Positions 1 through 10,373 are shown, numbered from the stretch's first letter. The stretch: DNA of 20,000 nucleotides from Trachelipus rathkii (GCA_015478945.1 JABUQX010078315.1:1-20000); one strand, 5' to 3'. The notes: generated by a model not told the origin, from the sequence alone. Program-made: numbers and translations.

Positions 1-870
1 TTTTATTAGAAATTAATTTATTTAATACTTAAGAAAATAATTTTGTTTAGGTTCTCAGTAATTGTTGAGATTAGCTTAATTTTTTTTGATATAGATCTTA
101 ATAGGTGGATTTTTTCTTTTGATGTTTCGAAAGTGATTTTAATTTCTACTTTAGTAAAATAATTATTACCATATTAATAATTCGTGATATGAAAGAGTAT
201 GTAAAAGAAAATTGATGAGATCTTAAATTGTGACTTTCATTAAAAATTTTAAAATTAATACATAGTCAAAAGTCATTATTGTTAGACATTAGCTAATTAC
301 TTTGTGTTTTCTTTCCCTTTATTAACAGGAAGGCAAACTTTTTTAATGAATTAATAATAAATTCAAAGACCCAATTTTGGTTCTTATTGTAGCTCGGGTG
401 GGATGGGGGTTTATATTTCATACTTTTTATTGTCTCGCGAAGACTATACAATTTATTATTGTCATGGTAATAATTCTGTTCATATTTTACCTATATTTCC
501 TTTAAAAAACTATTGTTCACTAATAATTATTTTTAATTCATCTAAAAGTATTGCGAGCTTTTTGTCTAAAATCATTAATCATTACTAGGCAGGGAACACA
601 ATTAAAAAAATAGTAATCAATCATTTGATTATTATGGGGCTCTAAACCTAAATTTAAAACTAAGGCGAGGTATTTTATTTAGCTTTCATTTTATTGAATG
701 AATTTTTTAATCAAATGATTTTATTATATTAATTAATTCACAATAATTATTAATATTTTTTTTATATTCGATTAAGTCTGTTTTTCTTTAATTGTTACCT
801 TTTGTATATAAAGATTGCATTTATAATAATATATATTCTTTTTTATAATTATACTTTACTACTTTTATTT
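1..870. other. AT-rich intergenic DNA, no supported gene
   Basis: This stretch is very AT-rich, with many TTAATTA-type words and runs of T. A 61-codon open frame at 403-588 on the plus strand encodes a hydrophobic, Ile/Phe/Tyr-rich peptide typical of chance translation of AT-rich DNA. It has no recognisable motif and no neighbouring exon structure, so it is not called as a gene. Confidence 0.6.
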
Positions 871-886
871 AATATATATATATATA
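871..886. repeat. short (TA)n microsatellite
   Basis: An uninterrupted TA run of about eight units lies in AT-rich DNA. It is the first and shortest of the many TA tracts in the window. Confidence 0.9.
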
Positions 887-1610
887 AGTGTGTCACTTAC
901 TCCTCTGTGTGGGCTGGGCACGTAGACGATTAGTTAATTACTATATATAGAATGTTTTGATTGGTCTACAGTCAACTTTTAGTTATAAATACTACAGAAT
1001 AAGTATCTTATTGTGGTGTATACCTTACCAAGCTCAGACACCTTTTGTTGTTTGCGTGTTACAAACTTTATTTTTTTTAATTTGAAACTACTATGAAAAG
1101 TGTCATTACATTAGTAATAGCGAAAGTAAAAATAATTTATTTTTTGTCAATTATGAAACCAATAATTTATTTCTCTCTGTGTCTGTTTTTATTAGATGTG
1201 AATAATTTTTCTCGTTTTTAACAAGCTTTGAAAGACCAGGAATATGACATGAACCCTTATAAGGTTCATTCATTTACTTTAAAGAGCATTGATGTGTTTC
1301 TTCATTAACTGAATTTTTAGAGTTTTCAAAGATAGTTCCTATTTATTTCACATTGAGACACTACAAAGGGAGTTACTGACACAGTCTTGTTTCATTTCAA
1401 AAACTTCATTATGTTCTAATTTTTTAATAAATGTTTGATATTCTTTATTTCCGTCTGATATATGTCTCATTGCAAAAACTTTATTAGTATTTAAATCAAG
1501 TTCATTTTTGGTAACTCAAGTTGATTGTATTACTCGCATATTATATTAACGTTAGTAACATTACCACTTTGTTAATTTTTGCTTATTTCATTTTCTTTAC
1601 AATTATAATT
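887..1610. other. AT-rich intergenic DNA
   Basis: No open frame of note and no recognisable repeat. A TATAAATA word at 984-991 resembles a TATA box, but nothing downstream supports a transcript. The stretch ends in TA-rich sequence. Confidence 0.5.
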
Positions 1611-1682
1611 AGTATATATAGATATTATATAGATATATATATATAGAGATATATTGTGTACTGGTCTTATATATATATATTA
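1611..1682. repeat. interrupted (TA)n-rich tract
   Basis: Alternating TA runs are broken by GATAT/GAGATAT words and end in a clean TA run before 1682. This is a degenerate dinucleotide microsatellite. Confidence 0.75.
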
Positions 1683-1949
1683 ATGTTAAATGGTCTCTAA
1701 CTAATTATTTCAATTATTTATTCAACGGGCGAACTTATCGCAAAATTAATAATTTCTTAGTACAATGGTCATCACTGCTCACATAAGAGGATAACACAAT
1801 CACTACACAAAATTATGAGGCTATATTTCTGATTCAAATGTATTTTAAATCAAAAACCTAATTCTTCCCATCGTAACCCTCTAAGGTCTTATGATGAGAA
1901 TTTAAATCCTTACACCTTCGTAACATGTAAATTGTAGTTCGGAGAAACA

Positions 1950-2330
1950 ATTAATTTGGTACATCTTTGTATGTTTAAATTTAAATAAGAGATATGATAA
2001 TTATTTCAATTATTTTATTGTACTTTAAATTGAATAATTTTAATAACTTGGATACTTAATTTGTATATGTTTCACCTGGTACATTTTTATACACTAGTTT
2101 TTATTGTACTACCATCATTTCTTACTAAAAATATAAAACTAAGTTTTAAATTATTTTCAATGTTCTTTAGTAGTGGGAGATATATTAAAAAATAATTAAT
2201 AATTTTTTAAAAAGAGATTACATAATTTTCACTTCTTCACCTGTACATCTCATACACAAATTTAATTGGCTACATCTTTGTATTTAAATTTTAATCAATT
2301 TAAGAAGAATGATAATTTTATTTCAATTAT
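1950..2330 (+). repeat. diverged direct duplication, ~310-bp spacing
   Basis: The words TTAATTTGG.TACATCTTTGTAT and ATATGATAATTATTTCAATTA at about 1950-2016 recur in the same order at about 2260-2328 as TTAATTGGCTACATCTTTGTAT and AATGATAATTTTATTTCAATTA. A weaker relative (CACCTGGTACATTTTTATACACTAG) lies between them near 2071. The copies are clearly related but eroded. Origin and function are unknown. Confidence 0.55.
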
Positions 2331-2625
2331 ATTATTAATAAACGTGATTTTTAAATAATTAATAATTTTAAAGAGAAATTAACAATTATATCCCTCTCAA
2401 TCATATTATCGCCAATTTTTATTTGATATTCAAATAAATAAGATACTAATCAGTCATTTATTTAATTTTTGAGTTTTTGGGATGCTCTCCCTTGGAAAAA
2501 TTTTACACTCGCTCTCGTCATCCTGCTTTTAATCTGTCGGTTAAGGTAATTTAATCTTCTTCCATTTTAAATTTTAAGAAAATGATAAATTTTTTACTTA
2601 TTATTTAGGGCAGAAATTATTTGAA
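2331..2625. other. AT-rich intergenic DNA, nothing recognised
   Basis: No open frame, strong repeat or RNA-like structure was seen here. Confidence 0.5.
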
Positions 2626-2880
2626 AGAATTAACAATTAATTTAACTTGCATTAAGACCTTTAATTAGTAAGGCAGGTTTTTTAAAGATACATTAACTTT
2701 GATATTAGGGCTTAATGGGCTTATGTTAGGCCGTGTAATTTGTAAAGTATAATAGGAATATTATTCATAAGAATTATCAAATTAATTTTAAATTGTCACT
2801 AGACTTTAATTAGTAAGTTAGGGCTTTAGGTGTATTCATTAACACTAAAGTAGGGCTTATGGGCTTGTTAGGCATTTAGC
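2626..2880 (+). repeat. two diverged tandem copies of a ~147-bp unit
   Basis: Copy 1 (about 2626-2740) and copy 2 (about 2772-2880) share, in order, AACAATTAATTTAA-like sequence, GA(C)CTTTAATTAGTAAG, a CATTAAC word, TAGGGCTTA.TGGGCTT and GTTAGGC. The spacing is about 147 bp. It is an old local duplication with no coding potential. Confidence 0.6.
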
Positions 2881-3360
2881 TTACTAAAGTTAGTCCCCCA
2901 ATGAGTTTTTTAGTAGGCCTAGTTTTTGTTACTACTTATGTTTTTAATTCAATTTAAGTAACTCAAAAATCATGGGCCATAAAATTTTTATATTAAGCAT
3001 AGCTAATTTAATTTTTTATTTTATTTAATTAATTAATTTTTATTGAGACGTGGAATTTAATCAGCTTTGTTGCTAGTGCTAATTTTATTTCAGTCTAGTC
3101 TGTTAGTACTTAGCTACAGCCATTGGTATTAATTAATAATCATATAAGAATGGGCTGCAGATTGCGCGATCCAGAATGGCCAATGATTTTCACTCTTTAA
3201 TTTATTTGATATATATATATATAAGAATATTATTTATTTACAAATTATATTATTAATATATATTTTATATTAGATTTATGACTCATAATTTGAGAAGTTA
3301 TTAGTTATAACGTTGGTTCAGTAATGGGCATATAAATTAATTATATATTATTCTCAGGCA
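2881..3360. other. AT-rich intergenic DNA
   Basis: A short (TA)n run lies near 3209-3223. Otherwise no open frame or recognisable element was seen. Confidence 0.5.
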
Positions 3361-3371
3361 ATCACGAAGTG

Positions 3372-3874
3372 ATGACATTACGTCACCAGCTATTGTCCAA
3401 GAATTTTTTATTATAGATATATGTCGTTATTTATTTTTTTTTATTTATAACATTAATATATATATATATATAACGTAATTATTATCTTATTTAAATAATT
3501 AAATCAACAATGAAAATCAAATGTGAAAATTAGATCTGGTATTATTCTATTGTGGGTTAATTAAAATCATTTTTTCATTACATCATTTTAATATCTTTTA
3601 ATTTATGTGTTTTATTTTATATACCTTTAATTAGCACATGTGACTTACGTCACCAGCCTTTATAACCATTATGCCATAATAACCTAGTTTGGGTAATTTA
3701 TTTATTTATTATTAAGGTATCTATTATTATCAATCTACAAGATATTTATATAACGTTCATTATTTATTTTAATTTAAAACACACAACAAGAAGGTCAAGG
3801 TTCAAATTTAGAATTTATTTTGAATATTAAATTATTCTTGTTGCGCAGATTACGCACACGTGACATTACGTCAC
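3372..3874 (+). repeat. three spaced copies of GTGAC(A)TTACGTCAC palindrome
   Basis: The motif occurs at 3372-3386 (ATGACATTACGTCAC), 3640-3653 (GTGACTTACGTCAC) and 3860-3874 (GTGACATTACGTCAC). The first and third have five-base arms with a five-base centre (the first is imperfect at its outer base). Short flanking words such as CACCAGC and AAGAATwTTTTA are partly shared, so these are probably relics of a diverged tandem repeat spaced 220-270 bp apart. Each copy contains TTACGTCA, a variant of the bZIP/CREB-type recognition sequence. Binding is not shown. Confidence 0.5.
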
Positions 3875-4379
3875 AGTTGCCAATGCGCTAAGAATATTTT
3901 AAATTCTATGACTTATCGTGCGCATTTATTTAATTTATAAATTGTTTATTTATTTATAATTTATAATGATGATAAATCTTTATTTATCTAAATTAATTAC
4001 TTATTCACTTTGTGTTTAAATGTTAAATTTTTATAGTTAATTTGTAATTGTAATTGGAGAATTAGGCAATGTTTTTTTTTAATTGAAAACTACTAAAAAG
4101 GGTTAAATTTTACCAATTAGTTCTTCCCGGGTCCTGGCACCACAAAGGAATTTTTAGGTCAATCAGAATTATTTACAGAAACTAGGAGTCCGAGATTCAC
4201 TCGATAAACCATGAAAGTTATCCCTCAGGAAGGCGCGACAAAAGGTTATTAGGGTGGTGATTAGAAAACCTAAGATAGGTGAACATGTGAATTAGTGTCT
4301 TACTTGTATTTTCTATGCTGAGAATGTGTTGAGGAAGAAGGTTGCAAAGCTAAGTGAGAACATGACAGTGTTAGAAAAA
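3875..4379. other. intergenic DNA, nothing recognised
   Basis: Mixed AT-rich sequence with a slightly more balanced part around 4120-4270. No open frame, splice-like exon or repeat could be supported. Confidence 0.5.
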
Positions 4380-4890
4380 AGGTTATTATGCTAGCATTTA
4401 TTAGTTTATCAGTGTTATAGTTAGATTAGGTTATGATAGTTTTTGCTAAGTTTTTAAAAAATATTACAATGTTAATGTTAAATTAACATTGATATCACTG
4501 AATAGTAAAGTAAGGTTAAGCTTTGTATGTAATGTTAGCTTAAGCTTTGTAGGTAATGTTAGATACTTTACTGCTCTTAAGTTGATAACTATGATAATGT
4601 TATCAGTTTATTACTTCTTAAAGACTGCTAGGTTTGTTGTTGTACATTATGTTCTTAGTTTAGGTGATTTTAAATTAGGTTTGCAGATGTTAAAACTTTG
4701 TCTGCATGTATTCGCTCATGTGGTATATCAGGTTTGTTGTTGTGCAATACGTTCTTAGTTTAAGTGATATTATATTAGCTTTACAGATCTTAAAACTTTG
4801 TTAGGTTATTATTTATTTGCTGGTCAGTGTGATAGTTAGGCTAGGTTATGATAGTTTTTTAAAAATATTAAAATAACCTTGATGCATGAT
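4380..4890 (+). repeat. nested local duplications
   Basis: An outer pair shares GGTTATTAT, TCAGTGT.ATAGTTAG.(C)TAGGTTATGATAGTTTTT and TTTAAAAA.TATTA at about 4380-4465 and 4803-4873. An inner pair shares AGGTTTGTTGTTGT.CA.TA.GTTCTTAGTTTA and a GATnTTAAAACTTTGT tail at about 4629-4701 and 4729-4800. A further 24-25-bp tandem (TTAAGCTTTGTAkGTAATGTTAG) lies at about 4517-4562. A perfect 10-bp hairpin, CAATGTTAAT/ATTAACATTG with a 5-nt loop, is at 4467-4491. An 89-codon open frame across 4489-4758 simply reads through these repeats and is not credible as a gene. Confidence 0.65.
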
Positions 4891-5289
4891 TAATTATTAT
4901 TATTTTGTTATAAACATATATACTGTTGCGTAATGTTTTGTAATACATATGATTCTAAAAGTATCTTTGTAAAAATATGCTAGTGTGAAATAGGATAAAT
5001 GCTTGTTAGTATATTCTATATGAATCAATTATATAATAATATTAAAATAAATTTTTTGTTCAAAGACATTGTTTTATGATACATTTATTTATAGAATTTT
5101 AAAAACTTTGAACTATTTTTAGTTAACGTTGAATGAATAATATAAATTTAATTGAGTAATTGATATTTTTGTTATAAACATTAAAAGAATAAAAAAGATT
5201 TAGTAAACATAAAATTTTAATAATTTTTTGCAATGTTCTTACAAAACACATTTTTATATTACGTTGTATAAATAATTAAATTTAATTAG
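4891..5289. other. AT-rich intergenic DNA
   Basis: No open frame, repeat or RNA feature was recognised. Confidence 0.5.
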
Positions 5290-5329
5290 GACTTTAATCA
5301 CTTAATCATGACTTTAATCGCTTAATCAA
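5290..5329 (+). repeat. 20-bp direct tandem duplication
   Basis: GACTTTAATCACTTAATCAT is followed immediately by GACTTTAATCGCTTAATCAA, giving two 20-bp units with two differences. Confidence 0.85.
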
Positions 5330-6080
5330 TGGATCACAGATGATAAAAGGGGTGCTTGATTAGAGTTTGATCTATTGATTAATTAATATTTTTAATTAAA
5401 ATAATGAAATTTTAATAAAAACATAAAATGTTTTTAATGAATTAAATGTTGTGTTGATACAAAAAAACTTATTATGTTGTTTATACTTAATACATGGCAA
5501 AAATATGACTAAAATCAGCAAGTCAATAGAGAAAGATATGGAATGGCAAGGGGGTATAGCGAGGGGTTAAATGTTTGCGCAATGCTTTACTGCTTTAGGG
5601 TCAATAAAGTACATGTTTTTAACAAAATTTCATAAAATTTTAGTAAAAACAATATGTTTAAACTTTTTAACAAAATAAATAAAATTTTATAAATATAAAG
5701 TTTTAAAAATAAATTTTTTAAACAATAAATAAAATATTTATAAATTAAAAGTTTTAAAATAAAAATAAAACCATAAGTGTAGAGTTTTATTTTAAAAAGA
5801 ACAAAACATTAAACAAAAAAATGTAAATGAATAAACTTACCTAATAAAATATAAAATTAATAAAAACATTAAACAAAAAAGACTAAAGAAAAGCTTGAAA
5901 GAAAATGCAAAAGAAAATGAAATGCTAATATTAAATATATGAAAAATATAAATGTTGGTCAATGACATTTAGAAAACGATACACAGCTACATGACGTTAT
6001 AGAAATAACAGTCATGTGATGCGTAACTTAGCGTGCTGTTTGGTTAAATAATGTATTAAGTCAAGTGTCTCTATAATTGA
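5330..6080. other. A-rich intergenic DNA with small repeats
   Basis: The plus strand is A-rich. AAAACATTAAACAAAAAA occurs at 5803-5820 and again at 5863-5880, and AAAATTT/TTTATAAAT words recur at 5620-5760. No coding frame was found. Confidence 0.5.
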
Positions 6081-6108
6081 TGTGTGTATGTGTGCGTGTG
6101 TGTGCATG
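6081..6108 (+). repeat. imperfect (TG)n microsatellite
   Basis: A TGTGTGTATGTGTGCGTGTG-type run with single-base interruptions. Confidence 0.8.
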
Positions 6109-6221
6109 CAGATGAAAATGAGTTACTTATAGAAATGAAAACAATGCCATATGACGTTAGTGCTGATTGTACCTAGAGAATTAAGATTATACCAGCTTGG
6201 TCAGTATAGACATGTAAGAGA

Positions 6222-6265
6222 TGAGAGGAGAGAGAGAGAGAGAGAGTAGGAAGAGAGAGGAGAGA

Positions 6266-6310
<45 letters not shown>

Positions 6311-6311
6311 T

Positions 6312-6362
<51 letters not shown>
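6222..6362 (+). repeat. long (GA)n microsatellite
   Basis: About 140 bp of GA repeats with a few GG, TA and AA interruptions. The plus strand is pure purine for long stretches. Such homopurine mirror repeats can form triplexes, but there is no direct evidence of function. Confidence 0.95.
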
Positions 6363-6365
<3 letters not shown>

Positions 6366-6689
6366 TCGTGATTAAAAAGTTATATGTGTCAGGTAACGTT
6401 AGACATTGTTAGGGTGGTGTATTTAGTCCAGTTAGGTAATTATAGATTTAAGCTAGACTGATACGGCAAATTCTAGCCCGTGTGCCATAATTGTGCTGAG
6501 TTTCATATTTTGTGCAGCAATTGGTAGCTATTGTGTTCGACTAAGAGAGTATCAGTTAAGATCGCTGTGTTAAGTTTCATATATATATATGCTATATAGG
6601 GCTGTTGCTAAAGCCTTCGTTTATGTATTTAACAACTTGTTTCCCTTTAAAATTTCATTTTTAGGGCAAAACCCCGTTTTGGGGCTCGA
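6363..6689. other. intergenic DNA, nothing recognised
   Basis: No repeat or gene was recognised. A short TA run lies near 6580. A 61-codon open frame at 6589-6774 has no recognisable motif. Confidence 0.45.
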
Positions 6690-7255
6690 ATCCGAATCTC
6701 AAATGGGAACCTCAGACTTCTTTGGGAGTACTGAAACTATGTTATTCATGTTCTTCATCATTGAAAACATATAAGGACACCCATATTATGGTGCTAAGTA
6801 CATGTTTACTAAATCTGTACCGCACTGGCTCCACACCGATGCCGCACCGATGCCGGCACCGACACCGACACCTACAATGACTCATTTGCTCCGTCATATA
6901 AGACTTCTTTTTATTTCCTTCTTCCATTTTCCTCGGCTACGCACTCAGTTCTTTTCTTCTGACTCCTGCTCCAGCACCGGCTCCGGCTCATTTGCTCCGT
7001 CATATGAAACTTCCTCGATCTTCCTTCATCTTTTTCATTCATTTCATGTCATTCACTCTGTGTTTTTCTTCTATTTTTCAGTTGGGATTCCCTCTATGTC
7101 GACTGTGCATTTGAGGGTTCTGAAAACCTCAAATTCGGAATCTATGTCCTTCAAAAATATATAAACTACACCTTATTTAGACATAATATGCAGGTGAAGC
7201 CAAAATTCCAGTCTGGCTCCAGGCTCCAGCTCCGGCATGTGCTCCGACACTTAAT
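6690..7255 (+). repeat. degenerate GCTCC / CCGACACC-rich repeat
   Basis: Three GC-richer cores lie at about 6825-6875 (ACCGATGCCGCACCGATGCC then CCGACACCGACACC), 6965-6990 (CTCCAGCACCGGCTCCGGCTC) and 7215-7250 (CTGGCTCCAGGCTCCAGCTC). CTCATTTGCTCCGTCATATrA occurs twice, near 6881 and 6987. AT-rich flanks are also partly duplicated: CATATAAGGACACC near 6768 and ATATATAAACTACACC near 7157. Plus-strand open frames here give Pro/Thr/Ala low-complexity peptides from the repeat and are not called as genes. This is probably a diverged dispersed or tandem repeat. Confidence 0.5.
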
Positions 7256-7317
7256 TTGAACTCAGAACTCTATTTCATTCGTTTTCTTCTATCAGCTCAC
7301 AAAATTCCATCCTATAT

Positions 7318-7428
7318 AATAAATATATATATATATATAAATATATATATATATATTATATATTATATTATAGAATATATATATATATAATATATATATA
7401 TAATAAATATAAGGTATATATATAAATA
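7318..7428. repeat. (TA)n-rich tract
   Basis: TA runs are interrupted by AAATA, TATTATA and AGAATA. Open frames on either strand give only Ile-Tyr repeats. Confidence 0.9.
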
Positions 7429-7547
7429 GGCATATATTGCAGTTTGTGATCAGTAGAAATTTCTTGTCTTGCGTTAGAGTCGCTTGGGTCGAATCTATGT
7501 ATCCGGTACTCACTCTCTCTTTTCTCTCTCTTCTTCTCTCTTTATAA

Positions 7548-7659
7548 TACTATATATATATATAATATATATATATATAGTAATATATAATATATCATAT
7601 ATAGTATATATAATTAGATATATATATTAATATATATATATTATATTATATATATATGT
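7548..7659. repeat. (TA)n-rich tract left of the inverted-repeat element
   Basis: Interrupted TA runs follow a short CT-rich stretch (7513-7543) and directly abut the left end of the 195-bp inverted-repeat element. Confidence 0.9.
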
Positions 7660-7854
7660 ATATCACTTCATTTAATTTCAGTTTCAGGTATTTTTCTTAA
7701 ATTTTTTTGTTTAGTAGGTAGTTAGTTATTGTTATAGTTAAGTTGTTAGTTAGTTAGGTTAGGTTTAACTTATTATGAAAAGGTTAACTTAAACCTAAAA
7801 TATAACCTAAAACAAAAATTAAGAAAAAATACCTGAAACTGAAATAAAGTGATA
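7660..7854. mobile_element. MITE-like inverted-repeat element
   Basis: About 45-50 bp at the left end, beginning ATATCACTTCATTTAATTTC, is matched in inverted orientation at the right end, which finishes GAAATAAAGTGATAT. The shared core is CAGTTTCAGGTATTTTT.CTTAA, with small indels. Inside, GGTTAGGTTTAAC and GTTAACTTAAACCTA form a second, inner inverted pair around TTATTATGAAAAG. The element has no coding capacity and sits between TA-rich tracts. That fits a non-autonomous DNA transposon of the TA-targeting (Tc1/mariner-like) kind or a fold-back element. TA target duplications cannot be recognised in a TA microsatellite. Confidence 0.6.
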
Positions 7855-7856
7855 TT

Positions 7857-7992
7857 TAAATATATAATATTATATATATATAGTAATATATTATTATATA
7901 TATATTATATATTATATATAATATATATATTATTATTAATACATATAATATATATATATATATATAATATATATATATTGTATATATATATA
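7857..7992. repeat. (TA)n-rich tract right of the inverted-repeat element
   Basis: Interrupted TA runs begin at the right end of the inverted-repeat element and lead into a TG run. Confidence 0.9.
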
Positions 7993-8030
7993 TGTTGTTG
8001 TGTGTGTGTGTGTGTTGGTGTGTGTGTGTG
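7993..8030 (+). repeat. (TG)n microsatellite
   Basis: GTTGTTGTGTGTGTG-type run with one TTGG interruption. Confidence 0.85.
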
Positions 8031-8478
8031 AAAGGAAAAAAATTGTCGAAAGTGTTGTTAATTTTTCTATTTAAGAACAATGATAAAATATTGATAGCAA
8101 ATATTCTTTAATTAAAAATACTTTGAAGATCTTCTTCGGCTGTTCATTCTCTCGTCAATTGCGGAATTCTTTCCTCCAACCAGACTCAAAGTCTCGCAGT
8201 CTCCAACCAAACAAAAAAAGTTGGATCACAAACTTTTTACCACTTTTTTCTCTTTTTTTCCTTTTTGAATAATAAAGAAGGAAATGTTTTGAATGAAGGT
8301 TTCGTGTTTTAATTCCCTCCCGCCTCCAATCAATCCCCTTTCCCTCCTCTCTCCTATTTCCCTCCCCTCTCTCCCTCCCCTCCAATCATACTTTTAGTTA
8401 AATGTAGAAACTTTTTCGTTTTTATTATTATTACTCTTCAAAATTCACTACTTTTCTTTTTACTTAATTAAAAAAAAT
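8031..8478. other. intergenic DNA with a pyrimidine-rich segment
   Basis: CTCCAACCA(G/A)AC occurs twice in 8170-8210. Positions about 8315-8390 are strongly C/T-rich on the plus strand. A minus-strand open frame at 8155-8385 reads this as Arg/Glu/Gly-rich low complexity, so it is not called as a gene. Confidence 0.5.
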
Positions 8479-8479
8479 G

Positions 8480-8522
<43 letters not shown>

Positions 8523-8543
8523 CTCTTCTCTCTCTCTCGTCTC

Positions 8544-8587
<44 letters not shown>
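8479..8587 (+). repeat. (CT)n microsatellite
   Basis: About 108 bp of CT repeats with a few CC, CG and TT interruptions. Polypyrimidine on the plus strand. Confidence 0.95.
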
Positions 8588-8590
<3 letters not shown>

Positions 8591-9018
8591 ATTGCTTCTT
8601 TTGAATATGCTCAACCAAGTCTTTTACATAAATTTATAAATATTGATGCATAATAAAATGGCTACAAAATTCAATATTATATTTTACTTTTTTAAAATAA
8701 TATTTTCAAATCAAAATCTTTTAAATCGATGATTTGGTGCATATTACGAAAGTGGTCGAACCATCGGTGCCAAATGTAAGCTGCGAGGCAGCGTCATGTT
8801 TAAACAAACTCAACTGATATTTAGATTCAGAAACCTAATCCTTCAGTGGAATTATCAATAAAGAATAACATATAAAGTTTATGCAAGAAGAATATCCCTG
8901 CCAGACGCAAAGCTCATAATAATATGGAACCGAATAAGCTGCAATTTTATATTACGTTAATAGCAGTTCTGTCTATCTCTATATGACACAAACTGACAGC
9001 ATACTACAATTAAAATGT
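8588..9018. other. intergenic DNA, nothing recognised
   Basis: Base composition is more balanced around 8740-8960 than in the neighbouring repeats, but no convincing frame, repeat family or RNA could be recognised. Confidence 0.45.
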
Positions 9019-9222
9019 ATTCATAATTAACAACACACAGCATTCACAGCAGCAGACACAACACACACACACATCACACTATACACACCGTACACATCAC
9101 ACAACACATCTACAGCAACCACACACCACTTACACTACACACAACGCGCACACCACGTACTGCATCTACGCACTTACGACAACGTACCACACGCACACGC
9201 ACACACACACACACACATCACT
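9019..9222 (+). repeat. degenerate (CA)n-rich minisatellite
   Basis: The plus strand is almost entirely ACA/CAC words with scattered T and G, ending in a clean (CA)n run at about 9197-9216. This is an old, interrupted CA microsatellite. Confidence 0.85.
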
Positions 9223-9240
9223 ACAAACACATAATGGCAC

Positions 9241-9350
9241 ATAATATAAATAATTATAATATATAATATATTATATATATATATTATATATATATATATA
9301 TATAATATATATATATATATATTATATATAATATATAATTATATATATAC
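9241..9350. repeat. (TA)n-rich tract
   Basis: TA runs with TATTATA and TAATTATA interruptions. Confidence 0.9.
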
Positions 9351-9489
9351 ACGCAACAATACACACGTGGTGTAAAGAAAGAAATGAGAATAAAGTGGTG
9401 AATTTTTTGTGACCCCATACTGCTTATAGAAAGACCAAAACGTTTTGTTCTTAAAGGAGGTCATTTTTTATTTCTTTTTAAGGAAAATG

Positions 9490-9570
9490 GAGTGAGAGAG
9501 TAGAGAGAGATAGAGAAGAGAAGAGAGAGAGAGAGAAGAGGAGAGAGAAGAGAGAGATAGAGAAGAGAGA

Positions 9571-9612
<42 letters not shown>

Positions 9613-9613
9613 A
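9490..9613 (+). repeat. interrupted (GA)n microsatellite
   Basis: GA repeats with AA and TA interruptions. The minus-strand translation is Ser-Leu repeats. Confidence 0.9.
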
Positions 9614-9762
9614 TTTAATCGAAAATTGTTTTCAAAAAATAAATTTATTTCCTTAAAAATAAATGATAATTGAGTCTCGTAAAGTTCTCTTTCCATCTCT
9701 TCGAACGAATATCGTTTGTGAGTCGGCATTTCATCTTCGATTACGATTAACAACTTCTCCAT
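9614..9762 (-). other. short charged open frame of unknown status
   Basis: Reading on the minus strand from an ATG at 9760-9762, the first ~50 codons avoid low complexity and are rich in Glu, Lys and Arg (starting MEKLLIVIEDEMPTHKRYSF). The frame then runs into the (GA)n tract and becomes Ser-Leu repeats. A TGA lies ten codons upstream of the ATG in the same frame. Composition alone looks more protein-like than other frames here, but no family was recognised. It could be a relic exon or chance. Confidence 0.15.
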
Positions 9763-10000
9763 GAGGGACGGACGGACTGACGTAGTAATTCACCTTTCCT
9801 ATCTCTCAATTTCTTAGTCCTTCAATCCCGAATTATAATAACTATAAAAATTCATATTTTTCAATCTTTTTACAAAATGACGTTTTATTAGTATTGCACT
9901 TATTCAATACTGATTGACACACCTCTCAAATGGTATAAAATGTAAAATACGTTAATACTTTTTATAGTGAAATCTACAATGATCATATCATTAATATGAG
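9763..10000. other. AT-rich intergenic DNA
   Basis: Contains a short GACGGACGGACTGACG tandem near 9766. No other feature. Confidence 0.5.
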
Positions 10001-10010
10001 CTGATATATA

Positions 10011-10043
<33 letters not shown>

Positions 10044-10045
10044 AG

Positions 10046-10078
<33 letters not shown>

Positions 10079-10151
10079 TATATATATATTATATAATATA
10101 ATATATATAAGTGTATATTAATTATAATAATAAAATAAAAAAAAAAATATA

Positions 10152-10184
<33 letters not shown>

Positions 10185-10221
10185 TATAAGATATATATAA
10201 ATATTATATATATAATTAATA
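10001..10221. repeat. (TA)n-rich tracts
   Basis: Two clusters of TA runs (about 10001-10110 and 10148-10221) are separated by AT-rich sequence with an A-run near 10138. They are followed by a short imperfect TG/TATG run (10240-10290). Confidence 0.9.
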
Positions 10222-10373
10222 TAGGTATATTATAGATATGATGTGTGTGTGTGTGGTGTGTGTATGTATGTACATATGTATGTATGTTATCGAGGCATGC
10301 AATTAATTTTGCAAGTGAATAAATTTTGTAAACAAAAGTCTTTGTTTTGATGTTCTTCGATTTTTTACTTTGA

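Noticed and set aside
403..588. 61-codon open frame as a gene
   Set aside because: AT-driven composition, no recognisable motif and no supporting context.
984..1040. TATA-box promoter
   Set aside because: A single TATAAATA word in AT-rich DNA, with no initiator at the right distance and no downstream gene.
4489..4758. 89-codon open frame as a gene
   Set aside because: It spans the nested duplications, is Leu/Val/Cys-rich without motifs, and its two halves are translations of the duplicated DNA in different phases.
7755..7768. Arthropod telomere repeat (TTAGG)
   Set aside because: Only two units occur, inside the inverted-repeat element. There is no array.
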